Assembly (NCBI RefSeq): GCF_009796285.1
Contig: NZ_CP047020.1
Location: 7,130,001-7,194,000, forward strand
DNA: 64,000 nt
DNA from: Streptomyces broussonetiae
GTDB lineage: Bacteria; Actinomycetota; Actinomycetes; Streptomycetales; Streptomycetaceae
Direction of reading: 5' to 3'
Shown: positions 25,913 to 36,901 of the stretch, one piece after another
How positions within the stretch are numbered: the stretch's first letter is position 1
How the letters are laid out: each line of letters begins with the position of its first letter
Position numbers and translations under genes: made by a program
The notes under the pieces: generated by a model
Database searches by the model: none
What the model was told of the DNA's origin: nothing
The model's input: only the letters and a program-made list of their open reading frames with translations

Positions 25913-27163
25913 TCACAGGGCCCGCTCCCGGGCCTGCTGCGCCGCCACCAGCACCGTCCGGGACTGATGCTCCACCTGGTGCTCCAACGGCACCCAGCGC
26001 GCCCTGAAGCGCACCGCGAAGGCGTCGCACCAGTCGGCGACGAGCTGTTCCAGCCGCGGCGCCGCCCGGTCGTCGGTCTGCCGCAGCACCCGCAGCAGCA
26101 TCGCCGCCGCGCGCAGCGGCAGGCGTCGCCCGAAGGCGTCCACACTGCCCACGTACGCCATCGTGGTACCGGCCGGCGGGGTGTGGATCCAGTCCTCGGC
26201 CAGACCCGGGATCAGCCCGAGCACCCAGCGCGAGGCCCGCAGCAGCGGTCCGTCCACGCCGTCCAGCCGGGGCTGCGCCTCGGCCAGTATCCGCTCCACC
26301 TCCCGCGCGTCCCCGGTCAGCCGACGGGCCAGCCGCCGCATCGCCGCCGCGGGCGCCGGGTGCTGAGCCCGGTCGTCCACCAGGTCGCTGGCCCACATCG
26401 GCACCTCCACGACGGCCGTCAGACCGCCGTACCGGTGCGCGTGGTACCAGGTGCTGTGCCGTGCGTCGTCCGGCATGCTCGGATAGGCGACGCCGGTCTC
26501 CGGGCCCGGCATGACATGCACCCCGGGGCCGGCGGCCGGCCAGCCGGCGGCGTCCGAGGCGCCCGTCTCCACCGGGATGTGCAACTGCGCGGCGGACTTC
26601 GCGAACGGCTCGGCGAGCCCCGGCACGTCCCTGGTCAACTGCACCCAGCTGCCGCCCAGGTCAGTGCCGTGCAGCGTCACCTGCAGGTACGGGCGCAGCT
26701 CGTCGATCACCCCGGTCAGCGCACGTGTCTCGGGCGGCAGCCGGTCCGGCGGCAGCACGGACGGCGACCACTCCGGCTGTTCCGCGCCCGTCGGCCGGTA
26801 GAAGCCCAGGTGGTAGTCGAACAGGCTGCGCGGCGCCGGGGTCACATGCAGACTCGCGCCGTCCGGATCGGCGCACAGCAGGAAGTGCCAGGAGGTGTTC
26901 GCCCGCAACTCCCGCTCGGCCAGGACGCGTTCGGCCAGCACCCGCAGGGTGGAGCCCCCCGTCGGCTCGTTGGCGTGCGCGCCGGCCACCACCAGCACCG
27001 CTCGCCGGGCATGCCCCACCGACAGCAGGTGCAGGGGTCTTCCCGCGCGCGAGACGCCCACCCGCCTGAGCGAGCACAGCCCGGGTTCCTGAGCGGCCAA
27101 CGCCTGTGCGGAGGCGATCAGTTCGGGAACGCTGGGATAGCGCAGCTCCGGCAGGAAACTCAC
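25913..27163 (-). CDS. M14-family zinc carboxypeptidase-like protein
   Basis: A 416-residue metallocarboxypeptidase fold. The HxxE zinc motif is in VVAGAHANEPTGG (about residue 70), the third ligand is probably the His of VTLHGTDLGG, and the catalytic Glu is likely that of AVVEVPMWA. The end is helical. GTG at 27163 is chosen because it begins the family-like sequence MSFLPELRYPSVPEL; longer starts add a low-quality N-terminus. No signal peptide is present, so it acts in the cytoplasm. Substrate unknown. Confidence 0.8.
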   Translation of the reverse strand: MSFLPELRYPSVPELIASAQALAAQEPGLCSLRRVGVSRAGRPLHLLSVGHARRAVLVVAGAHANEPTGGSTLRVLAERVLAERELRANTSWHFLLCADPDGASLHVTPAPRSLFDYHLGFYRPTGAEQPEWSPSVLPPDRLPPETRALTGVIDELRPYLQVTLHGTDLGGSWVQLTRDVPGLAEPFAKSAAQLHIPVETGASDAAGWPAAGPGVHVMPGPETGVAYPSMPDDARHSTWYHAHRYGGLTAVVEVPMWASDLVDDRAQHPAPAAAMRRLARRLTGDAREVERILAEAQPRLDGVDGPLLRASRWVLGLIPGLAEDWIHTPPAGTTMAYVGSVDAFGRRLPLRAAAMLLRVLRQTDDRAAPRLEQLVADWCDAFAVRFRARWVPLEHQVEHQSRTVLVAAQQARERAL

Positions 27164-27300
27164 CCCCGACTCGTCCGCCCGGCTTCGCCCTCCAAGTCCC
27201 GCACGGGATGGGTGAACTGTCAAGCATGCGGCGGGGAGGCTACGAGGGGGCGCCCGGACGCAAGTCCCGGTGTGCGGCCGGGCCCCTGCGTGCCGTGGGC

Positions 27301-27840
27301 TCACTGCTGGTGCAGGCCGCGTCCCGCGAGGGTCAGGAACACCTCGCCCACCGCTTCCGACAGCGTGGGGTGCGCGTGCACGTGCCGGGCCACGTCCCCG
27401 GGTTCGGCGTCCCAGCCGACGATCAGCTGGCTCTCGGCGATCATCTCCGACACCTGTGGACCGACCAGATGTACGCCGAGCACCTGTCCGCCGCCGGCCT
27501 CGGCGACGACCTTCACCATGCCGTCCCGGCCGTGCACCATTCCCTTGGCCACGGCCGTCAGCGGCATCGTGTTGACGTCGACCGTGTGCCCACGCGCGCG
27601 TGCCTCCGCCTCGCTCAGCCCCACCGAGGCGGTCTGCGGCGAGGAGGACGTCACCCGGGGCACGGCCGCGTAGTCGACCGGCGCCGACGGCAGTGCGGCC
27701 AGGGTCTCGGCGACCAGCAGGCCTTCTGCGAAGGAGGCGTGGGCGAGGCCGCGGGACGGCGGCGGCAGCAGGTCCCCGACGACGTGGACGCCCGGTACGG
27801 CCGTCTCCAGCCGGTCCCAGTCGGCCGGTACGACGAACCC
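27301..27840 (-). pseudogene. Dihydrolipoamide dehydrogenase-like gene, 5' end deleted
   Basis: About 180 codons remain of a pyridine-nucleotide disulfide oxidoreductase of the dihydrolipoamide dehydrogenase family. The kept part runs from the end of the second FAD-binding segment (VPGVHVVGDLL, LAHASFAEGLLVAE) through the dimerisation domain (SPQTASVGLSEAEA, ending HAHPTLSEAVGEVF with the active-site His-Glu). The N-terminal FAD and NAD domains and the redox cysteines, some 290 residues, are absent. Homology stops near 27815-27840, where the opposite-strand LysR fragment begins. Confidence 0.8.
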
Positions 27841-28551
27841 GAACTCGCCGTCCGCAGCGCCGCGCGGGCCCGCCGAGCCGCCCGCGCCACCGCCGGAGCC
27901 GACGGCGGCGAACTGCACGTGGCGACCCTGCACTCGCTGGCCGTCGGCGTCCTGCCCGACGTCTTCGCGCGCTGCCGTGCGGCCCACCCCCGGGTCCTGC
28001 TGCGGCTCCACGAGTACGCCACCGCCGAGGCGCTGGAGGAGGCCGTGCAGCGCGGCACCGCCGACCTCGCCTTCGGCCCGCCCCCTGCCGACCCGCCCGG
28101 CACCGTCGTCCCCGTCGGCGAGGAGGAACTCGTCCTGGTGGTTCCGTTCGACGACCGGCTCGCCGGCCGTACGACGGTGCGGCTGCCGGAACTCGCCGAC
28201 CGCGCCTGGGTCCGCTGCGCGCTGGAACCCGTCGTGCACGGCGAGCGCTTCCTCGACCGGGCCTGCGCGCAAGCCGGGTTCAGGCCGCTGACCGCCGTAT
28301 GGACCGAGCACTCCTCGACGGCGGTGCGCATGGCCGCGGCCGGGGTCGGCGTGTGCGTCGCGTCGGCCGACGTCGTGCGCGGGGCCGTCGGCGAGGGCTG
28401 CGTGATCCTCACCCCCGACCCGGCCTGGAGGCGGCCCCTGGCCGTCTACGCGCGCGTGCCGCCCGTCGGCGCCGCCGAGGCCTTCGTCGACCTCCTGCGC
28501 ACCACCTGGCCGACCCCGGTCCCCGCCCTGTGCACACCACACCCCGACTGA
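27841..28551 (+). pseudogene. LysR-family regulator, DNA-binding domain deleted
   Basis: The frame encodes a LysR effector-binding domain: GELHVATLHSLAVGVLPDVF, the inner strand DLAFGPPPADP, LVLVVPFDDRLAG and VRMAAAGVGVCVASADVV. The N-terminal helix-turn-helix (about 60-80 residues) is missing; upstream of the linker helix the frame turns into sequence belonging to the opposite-strand dehydrogenase fragment. No suitable start codon remains, so this is a remnant that could not bind DNA even if made. Junction coordinates are approximate to about 25 bp. Confidence 0.78.
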
Positions 28552-28567
28552 GCAGCTCCGGCCTCTT

Positions 28568-30916
28568 TCACCCCGCACCCGTCCGCTCCAGCAACGCCAC
28601 CGGCAGCCGCTCGAAAACCTCCGCCACGCGCACGGAACCGGTGAACTCCCGTCCCGGCGTGAGCACATCCGCCCACCGGCCGGGCGGCAGCACCAGCCGG
28701 GTCTCCCGCCAGCCGCCCGCCTCCGCCAGGCGCAGGGAGAGCCGGGTCACCGCCGTGACCACCTCGCCGGAGCGGACGAAGGCCACGCAGTGCGCGGACG
28801 CCGGGCCGTCGGCGGGCAGCGGGGTGTACGTCGCCGTCGTACCGAAGGCGGCGGGCCGCCGGGCGCGCAGCCGCAGTGCCGCCGCCGTCAGCGTGTCCTT
28901 CTCGCCGGGTGCCTCGGGCGGGAACGGCACCGGCCGCCGGTTGTCCGGGTCCACCAGGGTCCGGTACTCGCCCTCCGTGCCCTGATACACGTCCGGCACC
29001 CCCGGCATCGTCAGATGGACGAGTGCGGTGCCGAGCACGTTGGCCCGGACGTGCGGCTCCAGCTCCTTGCGGAACGCCGTCACACGCCCGCCGGGCGGCC
29101 CGCACGGCCCGACGGCGACAAAGGCGGCCACCGCCTCCTCGTACGGCGGCTCCTGCTCCGTCCAGCTGGTGTACAGGCCCGCCTCGCGCACATGCTTCAG
29201 CAGCGCCCCCTGCACCCGTTCCTCGTCGGCGGGCCCCAGCCCGAACACCGTCTGCCAGGCCGCCCAGGCCAGCTGCCCGTCCGGCACGCCCTCCTCCGGC
29301 AGCGTCACCTCGGCGAGCAACCGCGCCCACCGCTCGGGGCATTCGGTCAGCACGGCCAGCGCCGCGCGGACGTCGGCGCTGCGCTTGGTGTCGTGCGTGG
29401 AGACGACCGTGCCGGTGAGCGGCCAGTCACGCTGCACGCGCGCGCAGTACGCGTGGAAGTCCTCCGGGGACACCCCTGGCCGGCCCGGATCGCCCCCCAC
29501 CTCGGTCGTCGACAGCAGCGGCACGTAGCGGTAGAACGCCGTGTCCTCCACCGACTTGGCGCGCAGTGCCGACGCGGTCTGCGCGAACCGTGTGCGCAGC
29601 TCACCGTCCGCCGCCCCGTCCGCTTCCACCAGCAACCGCCGCACGACGTCGACCGCCCCGGCCTCCTCGGGCACGAGGAAGGCATGCCGGGCCTGCTCGG
29701 CGGCCTCCTCGGTGACGACGGCGGCGGCGTCGCCCGAGGCGTACGGCCGGTACACCCGCATCCGCACCAGCAGCTCCACCAGGGCGGTGCGCAGGGCCCA
29801 GGGTGCCCGGTCGCGCAGCGCGAGGTCCGGCGAGGACGCGCACAGCCGGGCGGCCACCCGGGCGAGCCGGTCCGTCTCGGCGGCCAGCTCGTGCGCGAGC
29901 ACCTTGTAGGCGGCCCGGCGAACCGTGGCCGCCCAGTCCCCGCCCCGGTCGGTCTGCGGGGCCGCGAACCGCCGGTAGGCCGCGAGGAGTTCACCGGCGC
30001 CGACCCGGTCCGTGAACAGGCCGTCGACCTGGCGCAGGGCGTCGTATCCGGTGGTTCCGGCGACGGGCCAGGACGGCGGCAGGCGCTCGCCGTCGGCGAG
30101 GATCTTCTCCACCACCGTCCAGCGCCCGCCGCTCGCCTCGTGCAGCCGCGCGAGATAACCGTCGGGGTCGGCGAGCCCGTCGGGATGGTCGACGCGCAGT
30201 CCGTCCAGCACGCCCTCCGCCAGCAGCTGGAGGATCTTGGCATGGGTGGCGTCGAACACCTCGGGGTCCTCCACGCGCACCCCGATCAGCTCCGAGATGC
30301 TGAAGAAACGGCGGTAGTTCAGTTCGGTGCGGGCCAGCCGCCACCACGCCAGGCGGTACCACTGGGCGTCCAGCACCTCGGCAAGGGGCAGGCCCTCGGT
30401 GCCCGCGCGGAGCGGGAACGCGTGCTCGTGGTAGCGCAGCACGTCACCGTCGACCACGAGCCGGTCGCGTTCCGCGCCCACCGGGCCGCCGAGCACGGGC
30501 AGCAGCATGCGCCCGCCCTGCGCCTCCCAGTCGATGTCGAACCACCGCGCGTACGGCGAGGAAGGGCCCTCGCGCAGCACATCCCACAGGGCGTGGTTGT
30601 GCCGGGGCGCCATCGCCATGTGGTTCGGCACGATGTCCGCCACCAGGCCCAGCCCGTGCTCCCGCGCGGTCCGCGCCAGCGCCCGCAGGCCCTCCTCGCC
30701 GCCCAGTTCGGCACGCACGCACGCGTGGTCCACCACGTCGTAGCCGTGCGCGGAGCCGGGCACGGCCTCGAGAACGGGGGACAGGTGCAGATGCGAGACG
30801 CCGAGCGACGCCAGGTACGGCACGGCCGCCGCGGCGGCGGCGAACGGGAACGCGGGCTGGAGCTGCAGCCGGTAGGTGGCCGTGGGCACCCCCGGACCGG
30901 GTTGCGCAGACGTCAT
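28568..30916 (-). CDS. treY: Malto-oligosyltrehalose synthase
   Basis: A 782-residue GH13 enzyme that isomerises the reducing-end alpha-1,4 bond of maltodextrins to the alpha-1,1 bond of trehalose. Start PTATYRLQLQPAFPF and the region-one motif ADIVPNHMA are typical of TreY; the nucleophile is in DGLRVDHPDGL and the acid in VVEKILADGE. Later STHDTKRSADVRAAL and MPGVPDVYQGTE are family signatures. The ATG at 30916 starts a family-length protein. It works with treZ and glgX in the same window. Confidence 0.95.
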   Translation of the reverse strand: MTSAQPGPGVPTATYRLQLQPAFPFAAAAAAVPYLASLGVSHLHLSPVLEAVPGSAHGYDVVDHACVRAELGGEEGLRALARTAREHGLGLVADIVPNHMAMAPRHNHALWDVLREGPSSPYARWFDIDWEAQGGRMLLPVLGGPVGAERDRLVVDGDVLRYHEHAFPLRAGTEGLPLAEVLDAQWYRLAWWRLARTELNYRRFFSISELIGVRVEDPEVFDATHAKILQLLAEGVLDGLRVDHPDGLADPDGYLARLHEASGGRWTVVEKILADGERLPPSWPVAGTTGYDALRQVDGLFTDRVGAGELLAAYRRFAAPQTDRGGDWAATVRRAAYKVLAHELAAETDRLARVAARLCASSPDLALRDRAPWALRTALVELLVRMRVYRPYASGDAAAVVTEEAAEQARHAFLVPEEAGAVDVVRRLLVEADGAADGELRTRFAQTASALRAKSVEDTAFYRYVPLLSTTEVGGDPGRPGVSPEDFHAYCARVQRDWPLTGTVVSTHDTKRSADVRAALAVLTECPERWARLLAEVTLPEEGVPDGQLAWAAWQTVFGLGPADEERVQGALLKHVREAGLYTSWTEQEPPYEEAVAAFVAVGPCGPPGGRVTAFRKELEPHVRANVLGTALVHLTMPGVPDVYQGTEGEYRTLVDPDNRRPVPFPPEAPGEKDTLTAAALRLRARRPAAFGTTATYTPLPADGPASAHCVAFVRSGEVVTAVTRLSLRLAEAGGWRETRLVLPPGRWADVLTPGREFTGSVRVAEVFERLPVALLERTGAG

Positions 30917-30997
30917 GGAAACCTACGTACCCAGCCCGCCCGGTTTCGTGTCATCGGTCCCTGCACGCGCTCCCACACGCATGGCTACGTTCGGGCA

Positions 30998-32299
30998 ATG
31001 GGAACGACGAGGAAGCCGGACCGGCACCGCACACGGGACACCTACCGTCAGGTGATCGCCCTGACCGGGCCGTTGCTGCCGGGCGTGTCGTTCCTGGGGC
31101 GGCTGCCGACGGCGACCGTCCAGTTCGGCAGCGTGCTGCTCGTCGTCCGGACGAGTGACTCCCTGTCCGCCGCGGGACTCACCGGCGGGGTGCTCGCGCT
31201 CGGCCAGGTGGTCTGCGGGCCGCTGGTGGGCCGGCTCGCGGACCGGCACGGGCAGCGCAGGGTCGTGCTCGCGTTCTCGCTCGCGAACGCGCTCGCGGTG
31301 GCGGCCCTGGTGGCCGGTGCCCTCGCGGGCCTGCCCATGGCCGTCCTGGCCCTCCTGGGGGCCGCCGCGGGCGGCACCGTGCCCCTCGTGGGCCCGCTGG
31401 CCCGCGCCCGGCTGGTTGCGCTCGCCCGCCGGGCCGGCGCCCCCGAGAGCACCGTCGGTGCCGCGCTGTCCTTCGAGAGCACCCTGGACGAGATGTCCTT
31501 CGTCCTCGGTCCGGCCCTGGTCGGACTCGCCTCGGTCCTGGCCCATCCGGCGTACGCGATGGGCGGCGCGGCCGTGCTGGTGGCCGTGTGCGGCAGCGCC
31601 TTCGCCCTCCATCCGACCGCCCTGGCCGTGGCGCCCGCGCGCGAGGAAGGGGACCCGGCACGCGCGCGTGCCGCGGTCGCGCCCGCCCCCATGCCCAGCT
31701 GTGTCCCTCATCTGCGCGCCTCCCTCGCCCTCCAGGGAGTCATGTTCGGCGCCTGCCAGTCCGGCATCACCGCGCTCACCACCCGGCTCGGACAGGAGAA
31801 CCAGGCGGGGCTCGTGTACGCCGCCATGGGCGTGATGAGCGCCGTGGCCGGGCTCGCCATGGCCGCCGTACCCGCCCGTCTCGGGCTGCCGCTGCGCTGG
31901 CGGCTGGCCACGGCCGCGGCCCTCGTGCTGTCGCTGCCGCTGCTGCGCATCACGAGTCTGCCCGGTCTGTACGCCGTGGTCACCGTGCTCGGGGTCGCCT
32001 ACGCGCCGCACCTGATCACGGTGTTCGCGCTCACCGAACGCGCGGTGCCGCCCGCCCGGCTCGCCGAGGCGATGGCGCTCGCCACCAGCGCCCTGGTCGG
32101 CGGCCAGGCCCTCTCGGTCGCCGTGACCGGCCGCCTCACCGAGGCCTACGGGCCCACGGCGGCGTTCGCGGTGGCGAGCACGGCGGCCGCGCTCACCTTC
32201 GTCATCGCCCTGACGGCCCGTCCGACGGTGCACTCCGGACGGGCCGGACACGACCCGCACGCGCGCGTGAAGGACGAGCCGGCCCGTACGACGTCCTGA
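30998..32299 (+). CDS. MFS transporter
   Basis: A 433-residue membrane protein with about 12 hydrophobic helices in two halves separated by a basic, Ala/Pro-rich loop near residues 210-235. The motif-A-like segment GPLVGRLADRHGQRRVV lies between helices 2 and 3, as in major facilitator proteins. The N-terminus is cytoplasmic and basic. Substrate cannot be inferred; such proteins in Streptomyces are often exporters. It is divergent from treY (82 bp apart) and convergent with glgX (12 bp apart). The ATG lacks a clear ribosome-binding site and has TACGTT eight bases upstream. Confidence 0.85.
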   Translation: MGTTRKPDRHRTRDTYRQVIALTGPLLPGVSFLGRLPTATVQFGSVLLVVRTSDSLSAAGLTGGVLALGQVVCGPLVGRLADRHGQRRVVLAFSLANALAVAALVAGALAGLPMAVLALLGAAAGGTVPLVGPLARARLVALARRAGAPESTVGAALSFESTLDEMSFVLGPALVGLASVLAHPAYAMGGAAVLVAVCGSAFALHPTALAVAPAREEGDPARARAAVAPAPMPSCVPHLRASLALQGVMFGACQSGITALTTRLGQENQAGLVYAAMGVMSAVAGLAMAAVPARLGLPLRWRLATAAALVLSLPLLRITSLPGLYAVVTVLGVAYAPHLITVFALTERAVPPARLAEAMALATSALVGGQALSVAVTGRLTEAYGPTAAFAVASTAAALTFVIALTARPTVHSGRAGHDPHARVKDEPARTTS

Positions 32300-32310
32300 G
32301 GCGCCGGAGC

Positions 32311-34431
<2,121 letters not shown>

Positions 34432-34806
34432 GGAGACGACTCTGACAGGTGTGCCGCCCGCCCGGGGCCGCGTCGGCTTTCGAGTCTTGCGAAAGTGACG
34501 AAACCTCCCGGGCCCGCCAGCGGTTCCAGGGCCTGCCGGTACCCGCCCCGGAAGCCCCTCACCAGCCCCGACGGAGGCCCGGCGGAGACTCGGCGGGGCC
34601 CGGGCGGCACCCCGTAAATCTCCGGCGTTATGAATCCGCTCACTCCGCGTGACATGGCCGCGCAGAACGGCCCCGGACACAGGCCGAGTTGAGGAAAACA
34701 GTTGGACAACCGACCTGTCCATCCGGCTGCACCGCCGACCGCTCCCGGAGTACCCTTCCTTGATCGTTGAGACGGGAAAGGCCCCGGGGCGGAAGGCGGT
34801 GCACGG
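34432..34806. other. 375-bp divergent intergenic region
   Basis: It lies between glgX (left) and the HEPN-domain gene (right). GC falls around 34610-34780 (GTAAATCTCC, GAGGAAAACAG, CTTGATCGTTGAG), which suits promoters. No gene or strong repeat was recognised. Confidence 0.35.
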
Positions 34807-36045
34807 GTGGGCTCGGGAGGGCTGGAGCTGCCCCCTGGTGACGAGGGTCACGAGGGGAACTCCACAGACGTCCCGCCCGGCGCGGTGTCCCTGGCCCGGC
34901 CGATGGATGCGGGGTCCATCGGGCCGGAGCTGGACTGGGACGCCGACGCCTGGCACGAGGTGCGCACCCGCGCCCAGCGGGCCGGCCGGGCCTACATCTG
35001 GCTGAACCTCGTGGAGCAGCGGCTGCGCACGGTGGTGGCCGCCGTCCTGCGCCCCATCTACGAACCCGTCCACGGCGACGACTGGGTGGTGGCCGCGGCC
35101 GGCCCGGCCGGGCAGGAGTGGGTGCAGCGCGCGGTCGCCGTGCGCGAAGTCAGTCGCCGCAAGGGCTATTTGCTCGACCCGGCCGACGACAACGTGCTCA
35201 GCTTCCTGACCCTGCCTCAGCTGCGTGAACTGATGGTCCAGCACTGGCCTTGCTTCGAGCCGTACTTCGACGAGCGCCGCGACCTCGAACTGGCTCTGGA
35301 CGAGCTGGAGGTGACCCGTAACGTCGTCTCCCGCAACCGGGCCCTGTCCGAGACGGTCCTCAGCCAGGCCGAGCGGGCCTCGGCACGGCTGCTGGAGATG
35401 CTCGGCGCGGGCGGTGACGTCCCCTCCGCGCGCCGGCTGCCCGTCGACGCGGTCGAGGACCTGGTCGGCGACCGGTACGCCGACGTGGTCGCCGTTCACT
35501 CCGACCGGGTGCGGCTCATGCGCCAGTTCCCGGCCGAGGACCTGTTCGCCGGTGCCCGGCGCCTCGACGCCATCGGCATCGGTCTCAACCTGCTGGTGCA
35601 GAACTTCTCGGGACGCCGCCTGATCCGCCTCGCCGAGTCCGGCTGCCGGGTACGGCTGCTGTTCCTCAACCCGGCCTCCAGTGCGGTCAAGCGCCGCGAG
35701 CGCGAACTGGGCATGAAGCGGGGCGAGCTCGGCCGCTCGGTCGAGATGAACATCCTGCACATGCGCCGGGTGCGCTCCCGGCTGCGCGACCCGGGCGCCT
35801 TCGAGATCCAGGTGTACGACGAGACCCCCCGCTTCACCGCCTACCTGGTGGACGGCGACGGCGCCGACGGCATCGCCGTGGTGCAGTCCTATCTGCGGGG
35901 TGCGCGGGGGATGGAGTCACCGGTGCTGGTGCTGCGCAACGGCAACAAGCTCGTCAAGTCGAGCGACGCGAGTGAATCCGGGCTCTTTCCGACATACCGC
36001 GAGGAATTCGAGCTGACTTGGGTCGATTCGCGCCCTGTGTCCTGA
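34807..36045 (+). CDS. SAV2148-family HEPN-domain protein
   Basis: A 412-residue protein highly typical of Streptomyces (SAV2148 family). Residues 30-200 are helical; LEVTRNVVSRNRALSE near residue 170 aligns with the Swt1-type HEPN motif RNxxxH, but Arg replaces the catalytic His, so ribonuclease activity is doubtful. Residues 240-390 (ARRLDAIGIGLN, RLAESGCRVRLLFLNP) resemble a phospholipase-D-like sensor domain. No signal peptide. The GTG at 34807 follows GGAAGG. Biological role unknown; it stands alone. Confidence 0.85.
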   Translation: MGSGGLELPPGDEGHEGNSTDVPPGAVSLARPMDAGSIGPELDWDADAWHEVRTRAQRAGRAYIWLNLVEQRLRTVVAAVLRPIYEPVHGDDWVVAAAGPAGQEWVQRAVAVREVSRRKGYLLDPADDNVLSFLTLPQLRELMVQHWPCFEPYFDERRDLELALDELEVTRNVVSRNRALSETVLSQAERASARLLEMLGAGGDVPSARRLPVDAVEDLVGDRYADVVAVHSDRVRLMRQFPAEDLFAGARRLDAIGIGLNLLVQNFSGRRLIRLAESGCRVRLLFLNPASSAVKRRERELGMKRGELGRSVEMNILHMRRVRSRLRDPGAFEIQVYDETPRFTAYLVDGDGADGIAVVQSYLRGARGMESPVLVLRNGNKLVKSSDASESGLFPTYREEFELTWVDSRPVS

Positions 36046-36147
36046 ACGGTCCACCGGCACAAGCGGAACGCCGTCCTCGGATTGTCAGTGCCGCGTGCGA
36101 GGGTGGAGGCCACTGGGGGAAAGCACCACCGAGAAGGGGGGCCTGCC

Positions 36148-36873
36148 ATGGGCTGGCACCGTGAGCTGCTGATCGGCTTCGACCTCGAGACGACCGGCAC
36201 GGATCCGCACGAGGCGCGTATCGTCACCGGCGCGGTGATCGAGGTCAGGGCCGCCGGGCCCGTGGGGCGCAGGGAATGGCTGGCCGATCCGGGCGTGGAG
36301 ATCCCGGCGGACGCGGTCGCGGTGCACGGCATCAGCACCGAACGCGCGGCGGCCGAGGGCCGGCCCGCCGACCAGGTGGCCGACGCCCTCGCCGAGGCCC
36401 TCACCGGGTACTGGAAGGCGGGCGTCCCGGTCGTCGCCTACAACGCGGCCTTCGACCTCACCCTGCTCTCCGCCGAACTGCGCCGGCACGGCCTGCCGTC
36501 CCTCTCCGACCGGCTGGACGGCGCCCCGCCCGCCCCGGTCGTCGACCCCTACACCATCGACCGCTGGGCCGACCGCTACCGCCGCGGCAAGCGGAACCTG
36601 GAAGCGGTCTGCGCCGAGTACGGCATAGTCCTCGAAACGGCCCACGACGCCGCCTCCGACGCCCTCGCCGCGGCGCGACTGGCCGGTGCGATAGCCGAGC
36701 GTCACCCCAAGATCGCGTCCCTGAGCCCGGCGGAACTGCACCACCGCCAGATCCGGTGGTACGCGGACTGGGCGGCGGACTTCCAGGCGTTCCTGCGCCG
36801 CAAGGGGGACGCGGCGGCGGTGGTGGACGGGGCATGGCCCCTGAGGGAGCCGGCCGGGAGCCGACCCGCCTAG
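36148..36873 (+). CDS. DEDDh 3'-5' exonuclease (DnaQ-like)
   Basis: A 241-residue RNase T/DnaQ-fold exonuclease. The motifs are complete: ExoI LIGFDLETTGTDP, ExoII VAYNAAFDLTLL, and ExoIII HDAASDALAAA with the catalytic His. It resembles stand-alone DnaQ-like proteins rather than the polymerase III alpha fusion. Its C-terminus (AELHHRQIRWYADWAADFQAFLRRKG) is typical of the actinobacterial group. GAGAAGGGGGG precedes the ATG at 36148. It is convergent with the next gene, 28 bp apart. Likely role: trimming 3' ends in repair or RNA turnover. Confidence 0.9.
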   Translation: MGWHRELLIGFDLETTGTDPHEARIVTGAVIEVRAAGPVGRREWLADPGVEIPADAVAVHGISTERAAAEGRPADQVADALAEALTGYWKAGVPVVAYNAAFDLTLLSAELRRHGLPSLSDRLDGAPPAPVVDPYTIDRWADRYRRGKRNLEAVCAEYGIVLETAHDAASDALAAARLAGAIAERHPKIASLSPAELHHRQIRWYADWAADFQAFLRRKGDAAAVVDGAWPLREPAGSRPA

Positions 36874-36901
36874 CAGCCCGCGTCCACAGGCCCGTCGCGG
36901 C

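Noticed and set aside
27841..28551. A functional short LysR protein
   Set aside because: No start codon with a ribosome-binding site, and the DNA-binding domain is missing; treated as a remnant.
28790..32299. A plus-strand open frame of 1169 codons covering the treY gene
   Set aside because: Only its last 433 codons (from ATG 30998) form a transporter; the rest is antisense to treY.
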